Assembly: GCF_030149425.1 (NCBI RefSeq)
Contig: NZ_JASBRQ010000027.1
Span: 1-43,556, forward strand
Direction: 5' to 3'
Source: Maricaulis sp.
GTDB lineage: Bacteria; Pseudomonadota; Alphaproteobacteria; Caulobacterales; Maricaulaceae
Length of the DNA: 43,556 nt
The notes under the pieces are model-generated. The model was not told the DNA's origin and ran no database searches. It worked only from the letters and a program-made list of their open reading frames with translations. Each line of letters opens with the position of its first letter. Within the stretch, counting starts at the first letter, position 1. Below, one piece after another: positions 20,073 to 28,665 of this stretch. The position numbers and the translations under genes are program-made.

Positions 20073-22922
20073 ATGCGCCTCAAGCTTCTTCGCCAGTGCG
20101 TTGCTGGTCTGTCACTGGCATTGGCGCTCACTGCTTGCCAGCAAACCGAAACGCCGCCTGTTGAGACGCCGCCCGCCGTCTTCGTGCACGAGGTTTCCGA
20201 CCTTCCAGTGGATGCGGCGGTGCTTTACGGCCAGCTGCCCAACGGTATGCGCTACGCGGTGATGCAGAATGATACTCCCGCCGAGACCGTCGCCGTTCGT
20301 CTGATCTTCAATGTGGGATCATTGGCTGAAACCGAGGAGCAACGCGGGCTCGCCCACTTTATCGAGCACATGGCCTTCAACGGGTCGACCAATGTCCCCG
20401 AAGGCGAAATGGTCCCGCTGCTCGAACGTTACGGCTTGCAGTTCGGCCCGGATACCAATGCTTTTACGGGTTTTGAAACCGTCGGATACCAGCTTGATCT
20501 GCCTGAGAATAACGAGGAGATCATTGCCACGGCGATGATGCTGATGCGTGAAACGGCGAGCGAACTGACGCTCGATATTGAAGCCATCGATGCCGAGCGT
20601 GGTGTGATCGCTTCAGAGGCCCGTTTCCGCAATGTCCCTGTGCGCCGCTGGCAGACGGCACTGCAACGCTTTCTCCTGCCGGACACGCTGGTACCGGAGC
20701 GCGACCCGATCGGCCTTCCGGAAGTGATTGAGACGGCTCAGCGTGACGCCTTTGTGGATTACTACGAAAACTTCTACATTCCGCAGCGGGCGATGATGGT
20801 CGTGGTCGGGGATGTCGATCCGGCGGTGATCGAGAGTGATATTCGCGAGACCTTCGGCGATTGGCAGGGCCCCGAGGAGCCGCGCCCCGACCCTGAGCTT
20901 GGCGAAATCAATACGGACCGGCCCCGTTCGGTTGGCTATTTCTACGATCCCGAAGTCCTGACCATCTTCACCGTCGATGCTATGCGTCCCTACGAGCCGG
21001 CTCCGGATTCGGTCGAAACGCGCTTCGAGAACAATCTGGCGCGGATCGGCGACGCCATCCTGTCGCGTCGCTTCGAGACGCTGGTCAGTACCGGCACGTC
21101 GCCAATCCTGCAGGCCCAGGCGACCCACTCCACGGAGTATGACCTCGCTGAGCTGGCCCGGGTGCTGGCGATTATCGCTCCGGAGCGCTGGGAAGAGGGC
21201 GTCGCGATCGTCGAGCAGGAATTGCGCCGGGCGCTGGAGCACGGTTTCACCCAGGCTGAGCTCGACGAACAGATTGCCAATCAGCGCACCTCGCTCAGGA
21301 CCGCTGTCGAGCAGGCCGGAACGCGTGACAATACGGCCCTGGCTAACGGGATCTGGTCGGCCTGGCGCCAGGATATCGTGTTCACGACACCGGCCTCGAC
21401 GCTTGAACGTTTCGAGGCGGGCGCCGCCCGGATCACTGTTGAGGCCGTCAATGCGGCGTTCCGCGAACAGTGGAGCAGCAGCGAGCCGCTCCTCTTCCTG
21501 GCCAGCTCGACCGAGCTGACCGATGCGGAAAGTGCGATCCTCAATGCCTGGAAAGCCAGCGAGACTGTGGCGGTTGAGGCTCCGGTGCAGGCGGATTCGT
21601 CAGAATTTGCCTATGGCGATTTCGGCCCGGCCGGAGAGGTGGCGTCGCAGGAATATATCGAGGACCTGAAACTGCACCGCGTGCAGTTCGAGAATGGCGT
21701 ACGCCTGTCATTCCGTCCGAACTCGCTGGAAGCCGGTGAAGTCGCGATCCGGGTTGATTTCGGTGCCGGTTCGCTTGAGCCGCGGGCGCTTCCCGCTGTC
21801 GATGTTGTTGTCTCATCCGCCTTCACGGCTGGGGGGCTGGGCGCCCACACCAGCGATGAGCTCAGCCGCGTCCTGGCCGGACGCGCGGTCGGACTGAATT
21901 TCAGCGTCGGCGAAAGTGGCTTCACCCTGTTTGGCGGCACCCGACCGAGTGATTTTGACGTCCAGATGGATTTGCTCGCGGCCTTCATCGCCGATCCGGG
22001 CTGGCGCCAGGATGGTCTTGCCCAGTACAAATCCATCGCTCCGGAGTTGCGACGCAATTTTGCCTCGACCCCCACCGGTGTGCTGCAGGTCGAGGGTGCG
22101 CGGCTGCTGCGTCGCGGTGATACCCGCTACGGCTTCCCGAGCGAGGAAGAGCTGGACGCGATTGGCGTCGCGGAGTTGAGGGACTTCCTTACCCCGGCGT
22201 TGGAGCAGGCACCGATCGAGATCACCATTGTCGGTGATGTCGAGGTCGCGCGTGTCATCGAGGTGGTGGCTGCGTCTTTCGGGGCTCTACCCGCGCGGGC
22301 CGAGAGCTGGCCCTCCTATGAGGAGGCCCGCAATGTCCGCTTCCCGGACCCGGTCGAAGAGCCCGTTGTGCTCTACCATAATGGCGGCGAAGACCAGGCC
22401 ATGGCGAATGTCTACTGGCCGATGTTTGACGATAGCGAGTCGCGACGCCGCCGTGTGCTGACCCTGATGCGGTCGGTGCTCGACCTCAAACTGACCGAGC
22501 GCCTGCGCGAACGCGATGGTTTCACCTATTCCGCCTTCAACAATGAGCTGACCTCTTCGGCTCATCCCGATTACGGCTATCTCTGGGTTGGCGTAGATGT
22601 TACGCCGGAAAACCTCGAGGCCACCTATGCCGCGATTGACGAACTGGCGATGGCAATGGCGAGCGGTGAGATTACCGAGGATGAGCTGCAGCGTGCGCGT
22701 CAGCCCCTGCTGGAGCAGATCGAGGAAGCCCGCCAGCGCAATGCGACATGGCTCAGCTGGATTGCCCGGTCCTGGCAAATGCCCGAGCGGCTTGACCGCG
22801 TCCGCTCCATCGAGGCCGATTACAATGATATCAGCCGTGATGAACTGATCGCCATGGCCGAGACTTATCTGGTGCGCGAAAACAGTTGGCGTGTCAGCAT
22901 TCTCCCCAATGAAGACCGCTAG
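20073..22922 (+). CDS. Lipoprotein M16-family zinc metallopeptidase
   Basis: 949-residue double-domain M16 peptidase. It carries a lipoprotein signal: the lipobox LTAC puts the acylated cysteine at residue 22, followed by a Thr/Pro-rich linker. The inverted zinc motif HFIEH is at residues 95-99 with AFNG after it. The second half has the RxxxxxxYS-type motif (RLRERDGFTYSAF) near residue 820. It is therefore anchored in the inner or outer membrane, facing the periplasm. A peptide-degrading or PqqL-like role is likely. It is distinct from the soluble M16 protein at 4843-7572. The start ATG has GAAAGG upstream. The lipoprotein FKBP gene follows 22 bp later and is probably co-transcribed. Confidence 0.92.
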   Translation: MRLKLLRQCVAGLSLALALTACQQTETPPVETPPAVFVHEVSDLPVDAAVLYGQLPNGMRYAVMQNDTPAETVAVRLIFNVGSLAETEEQRGLAHFIEHMAFNGSTNVPEGEMVPLLERYGLQFGPDTNAFTGFETVGYQLDLPENNEEIIATAMMLMRETASELTLDIEAIDAERGVIASEARFRNVPVRRWQTALQRFLLPDTLVPERDPIGLPEVIETAQRDAFVDYYENFYIPQRAMMVVVGDVDPAVIESDIRETFGDWQGPEEPRPDPELGEINTDRPRSVGYFYDPEVLTIFTVDAMRPYEPAPDSVETRFENNLARIGDAILSRRFETLVSTGTSPILQAQATHSTEYDLAELARVLAIIAPERWEEGVAIVEQELRRALEHGFTQAELDEQIANQRTSLRTAVEQAGTRDNTALANGIWSAWRQDIVFTTPASTLERFEAGAARITVEAVNAAFREQWSSSEPLLFLASSTELTDAESAILNAWKASETVAVEAPVQADSSEFAYGDFGPAGEVASQEYIEDLKLHRVQFENGVRLSFRPNSLEAGEVAIRVDFGAGSLEPRALPAVDVVVSSAFTAGGLGAHTSDELSRVLAGRAVGLNFSVGESGFTLFGGTRPSDFDVQMDLLAAFIADPGWRQDGLAQYKSIAPELRRNFASTPTGVLQVEGARLLRRGDTRYGFPSEEELDAIGVAELRDFLTPALEQAPIEITIVGDVEVARVIEVVAASFGALPARAESWPSYEEARNVRFPDPVEEPVVLYHNGGEDQAMANVYWPMFDDSESRRRRVLTLMRSVLDLKLTERLRERDGFTYSAFNNELTSSAHPDYGYLWVGVDVTPENLEATYAAIDELAMAMASGEITEDELQRARQPLLEQIEEARQRNATWLSWIARSWQMPERLDRVRSIEADYNDISRDELIAMAETYLVRENSWRVSILPNEDR

Positions 22923-22944
22923 TGAGACGCAAAGGGTCCTGTCC

Positions 22945-23559
22945 ATGAAACGTACATCCGTCCTTCTGTCTGCCACCGCTGCCTGTTTCGTCCTGGCCGC
23001 CTGCTCCGGCTCTGAAACCCCGGCGGGTCCGGTCTTCGAGGGTGATCTCGCCGAGGCGCGCAATTGCGCCACGCCGGAGGCTGACAGTGCGATCTTTTCC
23101 GATGCCTTCGACACCAGCATCCGCAACGCCGCCGCCAATGCCGAGCAGTCCGCCGCCTTCATCGAACTGGCGCGCGCGGGCAGCTGCGTCTTTGAGCTGG
23201 AAAGCGGCTTGCTCTATCGCATTCGTACGGCACAGGCCGACACGGCTTCCCCGACGCTTGGCGATCGCGTTACCGTGCATTATCGCGGGCTGCATCCCGA
23301 TGGCGTTGCCTTCAATGACAGCTATGCCATGGGCGATCCGGTGACCTTCCCGTCCGACCGTCTGATCCCGGCCTGGCGCCAGGCCCTGCCGCTGATGCGC
23401 GAAGGTGAGTTGTGGGAACTCTATGTGTCCCCCGACCTCGGTTATGGCCAGATGGGAACGCCGGGCGGTCCGATTGCTCCCAATGAAGCGCTGGTCTTCA
23501 CCCTGGAATTGCTCGATCTGCCCGACGCACAGGATGCTGACGACGCCGAGGCGGAATAG
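22945..23559 (+). CDS. FKBP-type peptidyl-prolyl isomerase, lipoprotein
   Basis: 204 residues. A lipoprotein signal (LSATAACFVLAAC, cysteine near residue 19) precedes a helical linker and an FKBP fold in the C-terminal half: DRVTVHYRGLHPDGVAFNDS, LIPAWRQALPLMREGELWEL, and LGYGQMGTPGGPIAPNEALVF. This is the Mip/FkpA arrangement, and such proteins assist folding of envelope proteins. Two cysteines (in RNCATP and GSCVF) lie in the linker region. The ATG at 22945 was chosen because the signal peptide starts there and AAAGGG lies upstream; a longer in-frame start overlaps the M16 gene. Its position after a membrane-anchored protease suggests a folding and quality-control pair. Confidence 0.88.
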   Translation: MKRTSVLLSATAACFVLAACSGSETPAGPVFEGDLAEARNCATPEADSAIFSDAFDTSIRNAAANAEQSAAFIELARAGSCVFELESGLLYRIRTAQADTASPTLGDRVTVHYRGLHPDGVAFNDSYAMGDPVTFPSDRLIPAWRQALPLMREGELWELYVSPDLGYGQMGTPGGPIAPNEALVFTLELLDLPDAQDADDAEAE

Positions 23560-23567
23560 TCCGCGCC

Positions 23568-25127
23568 CTAGCGCGACAGACGCAGATTGGTCAGATCGCC
23601 GGCAATCAGCTCGAACGCGTCTCGCAGTGCCGAGCCGGAGGGCGAGTTGAAATACAGGCTCGGATTGGACGCGCACTGTTCCATCAACTGGCGTGTCGAG
23701 CTCGAATTGACCTGGAAGGTGATCGTGTAGACGCGAATGCCAAGCGATTTGGCTTCGTCACAAGCGGCCTGCAGGCGTGAGTTGAGACGGCCGCGCAGGG
23801 TGGACGAACTGCTCGATGTCGTGCCCAGCCGCCCATAACGCGAGAAACCGTAAGCGCCATAATCGGAGCGCAGATAGGTGGATCGACCGGACATGACGTT
23901 CTCGCCATCGGTCAGGATCACCATCGCCTTGACGACCTCGCGGTCATCCCAGGCGACGCCCTGGGTGAAAGGCTCACCCGGCGAGATGACGCGGATACCC
24001 CAACCGACACCTTGCGGGATATTGGTCGTGCCACTCGCGCCCATTGAGCGAATGTCTGAGTAGAGTGTTGCTGTGCTCGTGGTCAGCGGAGTGATCGGAC
24101 GGGTCGTACAGCGCATGTTCGGGCCGTAATCGTCCTGTACCGTGCCGCCATCGTATTTGATCAGATTGCGCAGGCGGTCTTCGCTGTTACTGCCTGAAAC
24201 GCCATCGGACAGATAATTATTGCGATAATCGCTGTCATGACCCGGCTCGTCCGGCGCGAAATAGGGCACGAAGAGTGTTTCCGGACGGGCATTGCTTGGC
24301 GCGGTGTCGTCGATGTCCATCGGAATGGCACGCGCCTCGACACAACCCTCCCAGCTCTCATAGGGCATCATGTCGAACAAGTCCCAGTGATTGGCCTCGA
24401 TCGTGGTGGTCGTGCAGCGCCGATTGCGGCGTCGCCCGGTGCATTCCTCGTACTCAAACGGTCCCGGTCCGGCCCAGTCCGCGTGCTGGGGGGAAAGAGC
24501 ATCAGGGTCGAGCCACCATTGCCGCGCATAATTGGTGCCGACATTCACGGTCGCAGCGAAGGGCACCAGGCCGACTTTCACGTCGCCGACCTCTTCCACG
24601 CTCTCATAGACAATATCGACAAGGAGTTCGGCCGCATCGCGCAGGTCGCGAATTTTCGATCCGCCCATCGAGCCAGTATTGTCGAGGACCATCACCAGTT
24701 CCAGCCGCGAGCGCGCCCGCTGGACTTCGCTCTCCCAGTCGACGGTGATGTAATCCATCCCGATCAGCCCGAGAATGATGGTCTCGACCTTGGCCTCGCC
24801 CTTGACCGTTACCGTATCGGTCGCATCGTCGATGGTCACAGAGACATTCTGAACCGTACCCAGTTCGCGGCCAGGATAGTTGGCGCGTATGAAGTCATTG
24901 GCGATGCTCAGCGCATCTTCATTGCTGATAGACGGATTGGTCCCCACGGCGAGGGCTGCCGCATCAAGCGCCTGAGACAGGCGGGTCCGGGCATTCATCG
25001 CTTGCGACACGTCAACCGCGCCGCCGGACATCACTGTCACCGGTAGCAGCGACAGGGCGAAGATCATCGCCACATTGCCGCGGCGATCTTCCCAGAACCT
25101 GTGTATCCACTGAAACAGACGCGTCAC
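23568..25127 (-). CDS. TadG-like protein with von Willebrand factor A domain
   Basis: About 519 residues. The short N-terminal cytoplasmic part has the Tad-type motif DRRGNVAMIFALSLLPV, followed by one membrane helix and AVDVSQAMNARTRLSQALDAAALA, typical of TadE/TadG-like pseudopilins. From about residue 140 a von Willebrand A domain begins (LELVMVLDNTGSMGG), with the DxTxS metal site and a later TDGEN. A long insert rich in Asn/Asp/Tyr lies between. TadG-like proteins are secreted through or associated with Flp/Tad pilus machines. The GTG at 25127 has GGAAG at 9 bases; the GTG at 25133 is the alternative. The gene is divergent from three further Tad-type genes. Confidence 0.85.
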   Translation of the reverse strand: MTRLFQWIHRFWEDRRGNVAMIFALSLLPVTVMSGGAVDVSQAMNARTRLSQALDAAALAVGTNPSISNEDALSIANDFIRANYPGRELGTVQNVSVTIDDATDTVTVKGEAKVETIILGLIGMDYITVDWESEVQRARSRLELVMVLDNTGSMGGSKIRDLRDAAELLVDIVYESVEEVGDVKVGLVPFAATVNVGTNYARQWWLDPDALSPQHADWAGPGPFEYEECTGRRRNRRCTTTTIEANHWDLFDMMPYESWEGCVEARAIPMDIDDTAPSNARPETLFVPYFAPDEPGHDSDYRNNYLSDGVSGSNSEDRLRNLIKYDGGTVQDDYGPNMRCTTRPITPLTTSTATLYSDIRSMGASGTTNIPQGVGWGIRVISPGEPFTQGVAWDDREVVKAMVILTDGENVMSGRSTYLRSDYGAYGFSRYGRLGTTSSSSSTLRGRLNSRLQAACDEAKSLGIRVYTITFQVNSSSTRQLMEQCASNPSLYFNSPSGSALRDAFELIAGDLTNLRLSR

Positions 25128-25175
25128 GAGCACCGACTTCCGATTGTTACGGAGGAGGATACTAATCCTGCGACC

Positions 25176-25190
25176 TTAAGGCAGGGTTAC
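25176..25190. promoter_or_regulatory. CtrA-like box TTAA-N7-TTAC
   Basis: TTAA at 25176-25179, seven bases, and TTAC at 25187-25190. This matches the full CtrA consensus TTAA-N7-TTAA at seven of eight core bases. It lies in the 198-bp gap between the divergent Tad genes, where CtrA control of pilus genes would fit. Confidence 0.4.
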
Positions 25191-25202
25191 GCGGTTAGGC
25201 GA

Positions 25203-25216
25203 TATTTCATGAAATA
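25203..25216. promoter_or_regulatory. Perfect palindrome TATTTCATGAAATA in the Tad divergent region
   Basis: A 14-bp perfect palindrome. It is 76 bases upstream of the minus-strand TadG start and 110 bases upstream of the plus-strand TadG-like start, close to the CtrA-like box. It is probably an operator, but the binding protein is not known. Confidence 0.4.
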
Positions 25217-25325
25217 GCAGGCGATTCCGACTGCCCCCAGAGACCCGTGGCCTGCCTAAAACTTTAGCCAAAATGCGCCTCGCGACTACACGCGTTTCCA
25301 ATTTTTCCCGGTGCAGATGGTCGTT

Positions 25326-26600
25326 ATGGCTAGAGTGCGAAACATATTCCGTTTTCTGAAAACTTTCAGGACTGACCAGCGAGGAAACACGACGGTTCTG
25401 TTCGCCTTGTGCCTGCCGGTATTGATCGGCAGCGCTGGGCTTGGGCTTGAGGCCGGCTTCTGGCAACTGCAGCAGCGGCAGTTGCAGACCAGCGCTGATA
25501 TGGCCGCTTATGCGGGTGCTGTTTCCCTGCGCAATAACGAGCCACGGCAACAGGCCTATAACGAGGCTGAGGCCGAGGCCCTGCTGCACGAATACGACCC
25601 CTCGGTCGCAACCCTCACCACGACATCACCGCCGAGCACTGGGCGCTATCGCAATACCCGGTCCATGGAGGTGGAAATCACCCACACCGTGCCGCGGCTG
25701 TTTTCGCAGATTTTCGACGAAACTCCGGTGAGCTTCACCGTGCGCGCTGTCGCGACCTATGACGAGGCGTCTGATGCCTGTGTTCTGGCGCTGAGCCCGG
25801 AAGGAAGCCGGGCGATTGATCTCTCGGGTAATTCCAATATCGCCCTGATCGAGTGCGAGATCATGTCGAATTCGATTGCGCCTGACTCTGTTTCGCTGGG
25901 CGGCTCGACGGACGTGGTGGCGCCGTGCATCAACTCAGTTGGCGGTTTCAGCGTAAATGGCGGCAGTGCCGACTATACCCTGACCGGATGTGCGGCACCG
26001 CGTACAGATCTGCCGCGGGCCCAGGACCCCTATGCCGATGTGCCGCCGCCGCCGATCCCAAACAGCTGCAGCAATATTCCTGGCGGTGGGCCGAATGCCT
26101 CCACGACCGTGACGGCCGGTGCGGGCGGCGTTAAGCGTTTCTGCAACGGCATCAATATCAATGGAGATGTCACCTTCGAGCCCGGCATCTACATCATCGA
26201 CCGCGGTGATTTCCGTGTCGGGGCTAATGCCAATCTCAACGCTCAGGGCGTGACCTTCTATCTGACCGGTGGCGCCCGTACGCGCTTCAATGGCTCGGCG
26301 GATATCAATATCCGGGCGCCCGCGGCGGGAACCTATGAGGGCATTGCCATATTTGCAGACCGGGAGGATGACGGCGTGTCGCATACCTTCAACGGGACGG
26401 CCAATTCCCAGATTACCGGCGCGATCTACACGCCCGCGGGCGATATCAGTTTCCAAGGCGATTTCTCCGGCCAGAACGGCTGTATGCAGCTGGTCGGCAA
26501 TACGGTGACGGTGACCGGCAATGCCAACATCACCACTGATTGCTCCGGCATCGGCGTTGAGTGGGCCGAAGTGCCAAGTGATGTGCGGCTGGTGGAGTAG
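25326..26600 (+). CDS. TadG-like pilus-assembly/secreted protein
   Basis: 424 residues. The N-terminus has TDQRGNTTVLFALCLPVLIG, one membrane helix, then WQLQQRQLQTSADMAAYAGA, the TadE/G-like opening. The long C-terminal part (about residues 150-420) is rich in Asn, Gly and Ser with recurrent short beta-strand patterns (LSGNSNIALIECEIMSNS, NAQGVTFYLTGGARTRFNGS). This suggests a beta-helical or polymer-forming surface region. Several cysteines are spread through it and may form disulfides. The start is uncertain: ATG at 25326 or 25317, neither with a strong ribosome site. It is followed after 5 bp by a TadE-like gene, and the three genes form an operon divergent from the TadG/vWA gene. Confidence 0.8.
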   Translation: MARVRNIFRFLKTFRTDQRGNTTVLFALCLPVLIGSAGLGLEAGFWQLQQRQLQTSADMAAYAGAVSLRNNEPRQQAYNEAEAEALLHEYDPSVATLTTTSPPSTGRYRNTRSMEVEITHTVPRLFSQIFDETPVSFTVRAVATYDEASDACVLALSPEGSRAIDLSGNSNIALIECEIMSNSIAPDSVSLGGSTDVVAPCINSVGGFSVNGGSADYTLTGCAAPRTDLPRAQDPYADVPPPPIPNSCSNIPGGGPNASTTVTAGAGGVKRFCNGININGDVTFEPGIYIIDRGDFRVGANANLNAQGVTFYLTGGARTRFNGSADINIRAPAAGTYEGIAIFADREDDGVSHTFNGTANSQITGAIYTPAGDISFQGDFSGQNGCMQLVGNTVTVTGNANITTDCSGIGVEWAEVPSDVRLVE

Positions 26601-26605
26601 GGTTT

Positions 26606-27028
26606 ATGCGCGGGCTTGTCCGAAAATTTCTGACTGATGATCGCGGCGCGGCAGCGGTTGAATTCGCCTTTATCGCGCCCGTCCTGGCGGCCTTGATGCT
26701 GGGCGTTTTCGATCTCGGGCGCATGACTTACGACCGCACCGACCTGCACTCAGCCGTACGCAGTGGTGCGCAATATTTCATGGCTGGCGGGGACGATGTC
26801 GAGGCGGCCATCCTGGTGATCGAGCAAAGCTGGTCATCGCGTCCGGAAATGAGCCAGGTGACCGTTGAGAAATGCTGCAAGTGCGCGGGCGTTGATGCCC
26901 CGTGCGGTCAGCTTTGCGATGATGGCTCTGTGCCCGATATCGTGCATGAGCTGCAGGCGACGGCCTATTTCGCGGGCCTGTTCGGACAATATGAGGTGAG
27001 CGTCAATGAATTCGTCCGGACCCGCTGA
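26606..27028 (+). CDS. TadE-like pseudopilin with Cys-rich segment
   Basis: 140 residues of typical TadE length. The short positively charged N-terminus MRGLVRKFLTDDRGAAAVEF is followed by one membrane helix (FIAPVLAALMLGVFDLG). Mid-protein is the unusual cluster CCKCAGVDAPCGQLC with five cysteines. TadE-like proteins are minor pseudopilins of the Flp/Tad secretion pathway and are processed by the TadV prepilin peptidase, which is not in this window. It begins 5 bp after the TadG-like gene and its 3' end overlaps the next TadE-like gene by 23 bp, so translation is coupled. Confidence 0.8.
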   Translation: MRGLVRKFLTDDRGAAAVEFAFIAPVLAALMLGVFDLGRMTYDRTDLHSAVRSGAQYFMAGGDDVEAAILVIEQSWSSRPEMSQVTVEKCCKCAGVDAPCGQLCDDGSVPDIVHELQATAYFAGLFGQYEVSVNEFVRTR

Positions 27029-27431
27029 TCAGTCAGGCTTCTGGCGGCGGTTTCGTCGCTCAGAAGATGGAGCCGGCGCGCTGGAGTTCGCGCTCGTCTC
27101 GCCCGCTCTGATCTTTCTCATTATTGGCGTGATCCAGGTTTCTCTGGCGCTCTACAAAGGGTCGACGGTGCAATGGGCGTCAGAGCGGGCCCTCCGCTCG
27201 GCGATGATCGGCGAAGCGACCACCCCGGCAGCCATGCAGACGCAATTGCAGGCCGAACTTAACGCGGTTGACCCGGATCTTGAGGTCGAGGTGGGATATT
27301 GGGTGGATGAGAGCGGAGAGCTCCCGGTCGCCCGTATGACGGTCTATTACAGCTATCCCATCGTGCTGCCGATGGTGGAAACCTTCCAGGCGCGTTTCAA
27401 AATTGAATCGGTTGCCCCCCTGGTGGAGTAG
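27006..27431 (+). CDS. TadE-like pseudopilin
   Basis: 141 residues. A basic, short N-terminal segment (WRRFRRSEDGAGALEFALVS) precedes one membrane helix (PALIFLIIGVIQVSLALY) and a soluble domain of about 90 residues. That is the usual TadE layout with the E in GALEFA, the position occupied by the conserved glutamate of type IV pilin-like signals. It overlaps the preceding TadE-like gene by 23 bp and ends the Tad-type operon. An inverted repeat at its stop also frames the promoter for argE. No flp, tadA, tadB, tadC, rcpA or tadZ gene is present in this window. Confidence 0.8.
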   Translation: MNSSGPADQSGFWRRFRRSEDGAGALEFALVSPALIFLIIGVIQVSLALYKGSTVQWASERALRSAMIGEATTPAAMQTQLQAELNAVDPDLEVEVGYWVDESGELPVARMTVYYSYPIVLPMVETFQARFKIESVAPLVE

Positions 27432-27439
27432 CCCGCGGA

Positions 27440-27467
27440 TTGACCTCGGCGGGCGGCTTGCTAAGAG
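27440..27467 (+). promoter_or_regulatory. Probable argE promoter, start close to the initiation codon
   Basis: TTGACC (27440-27445) and GCTAAGAG (27460-27467) resemble the Caulobacter housekeeping promoter TTGACgS-N10-14-GCTANAWC. The -10 lies only 6 bases before the argE ATG, so the message could be almost leaderless. GCCCGC (27431-27436) and GCGGGC (27449-27454) form a hairpin with the -35 in its loop. Confidence 0.4.
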
Positions 27468-27473
27468 CAGGTC

Positions 27474-28637
27474 ATGACCCATTCTGCCTTGTCCTCCGCC
27501 ATTGCCGAGTTGCACACCCTCGTCGCCTTCGACACCACCTCGCGCAATTCCAATCTCGAGCTGATCGATTATGTCGAGGCCAGGCTCGCCGGTCTGGGCG
27601 CGCGCTGCGACCGCATTCCCAGTGAGGACGGGCGCAAGGCCAATCTGCATGCGGTGTTCGGTCCGCAGGTCGATGGCGGGGTGATCCTGTCCGGGCATAC
27701 CGATGTGGTGCCCGTTGATGGCCAGCCCTGGACCACGGACCCCTGGGCGCTGACTGAGAAAGACGGCCTGCTTTACGGGCGCGGCACTTGTGACATGAAA
27801 GGCTTTTCGGCCTGCATCCTTGCGCTGGCGCCGAAGATCGCCGCCGCGGATCTGAAACGGCCGGTGCATATCGCCCTGTCCTATGATGAGGAAGTGGGCT
27901 GTCTCGGTGCGCCGGCGATGATCGATGAAATCATGGCCGGACCGGTCAAGCCGTCCGTCGTCGTGGTTGGCGAACCCACCGATATGAAGGTCGTGACCGC
28001 CCACAAGGGCCTGTTTTCCATGGTGGTCAAACTGCGCGGCAAGGAAGCGCATTCTTCCTTGGTCAATGACGGAGCCTGCGCCGTTACCCATGCGGTGCCG
28101 CTGATGCAATACCTGGTCGAACAGGCTGAAGCGATGAAACTGGCCGCGCCCGACAATAGCCCGTTTGATCCGCCGCATGGCACCCTCACCATCGGCGAGG
28201 TGAAAGGCGGTACCGCGCTCAATATCCTAGCGCTCGATGCCGAGTTCGGCTCTCTGATGCGCCCCTGTCCGTGGGATGATCCGCAGGCGATCGAGGCTGG
28301 GCTGCGGGCCAAGGCGGCCGAGGTCGAGGCCAAGATGCGAGTGACCGCACCGGAGGCCTCCGTAAGCGTCGAAATCCGCTCCTCCGTACCGGCCTTTGCC
28401 CCGGAACAGGAGGGCGCCGCCGAGCGCCTGGCGCGCCAGCTCACCGGCGACAACTCTACCCGCGTCGTCAGCTACGGCACCGAGGCCGGCCAGTTCCAGG
28501 CCAAGGGCTTGTCGGTTGTGGTTTGCGGTCCAGGTTCGATCGAGCAGGCGCATCAGCCGGACGAGTTCGTGGCCATTGACCAGCTCGACCAGTGCTGCGT
28601 GTTTCTCGACAAGATGGTTGGGGTGATGGAGCGTTGA
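27474..28637 (+). CDS. argE: Acetylornithine deacetylase
   Basis: 387-residue M20-family metallohydrolase that removes the acetyl group from N-acetylornithine in arginine biosynthesis. The metal-binding motif SGHTDVVPVDG is near residue 73. The second, GRGTCDMKG, is near 103; DEEVGC lies near 137, and the dimerisation-domain segment AHSSLVNDGA near 200. The late EAGQFQ and the C-terminal AHQPDEFV (near 365) complete the family pattern, and the length is normal for ArgE. It is transcribed alone from a promoter just after the Tad-type operon. A related succinyl-diaminopimelate desuccinylase (DapE) is the main alternative, but the fit to ArgE is better. Confidence 0.9.
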   Translation: MTHSALSSAIAELHTLVAFDTTSRNSNLELIDYVEARLAGLGARCDRIPSEDGRKANLHAVFGPQVDGGVILSGHTDVVPVDGQPWTTDPWALTEKDGLLYGRGTCDMKGFSACILALAPKIAAADLKRPVHIALSYDEEVGCLGAPAMIDEIMAGPVKPSVVVVGEPTDMKVVTAHKGLFSMVVKLRGKEAHSSLVNDGACAVTHAVPLMQYLVEQAEAMKLAAPDNSPFDPPHGTLTIGEVKGGTALNILALDAEFGSLMRPCPWDDPQAIEAGLRAKAAEVEAKMRVTAPEASVSVEIRSSVPAFAPEQEGAAERLARQLTGDNSTRVVSYGTEAGQFQAKGLSVVVCGPGSIEQAHQPDEFVAIDQLDQCCVFLDKMVGVMER

Positions 28638-28665
28638 GGCATTCACTCTGAATGATCTCCATAAA

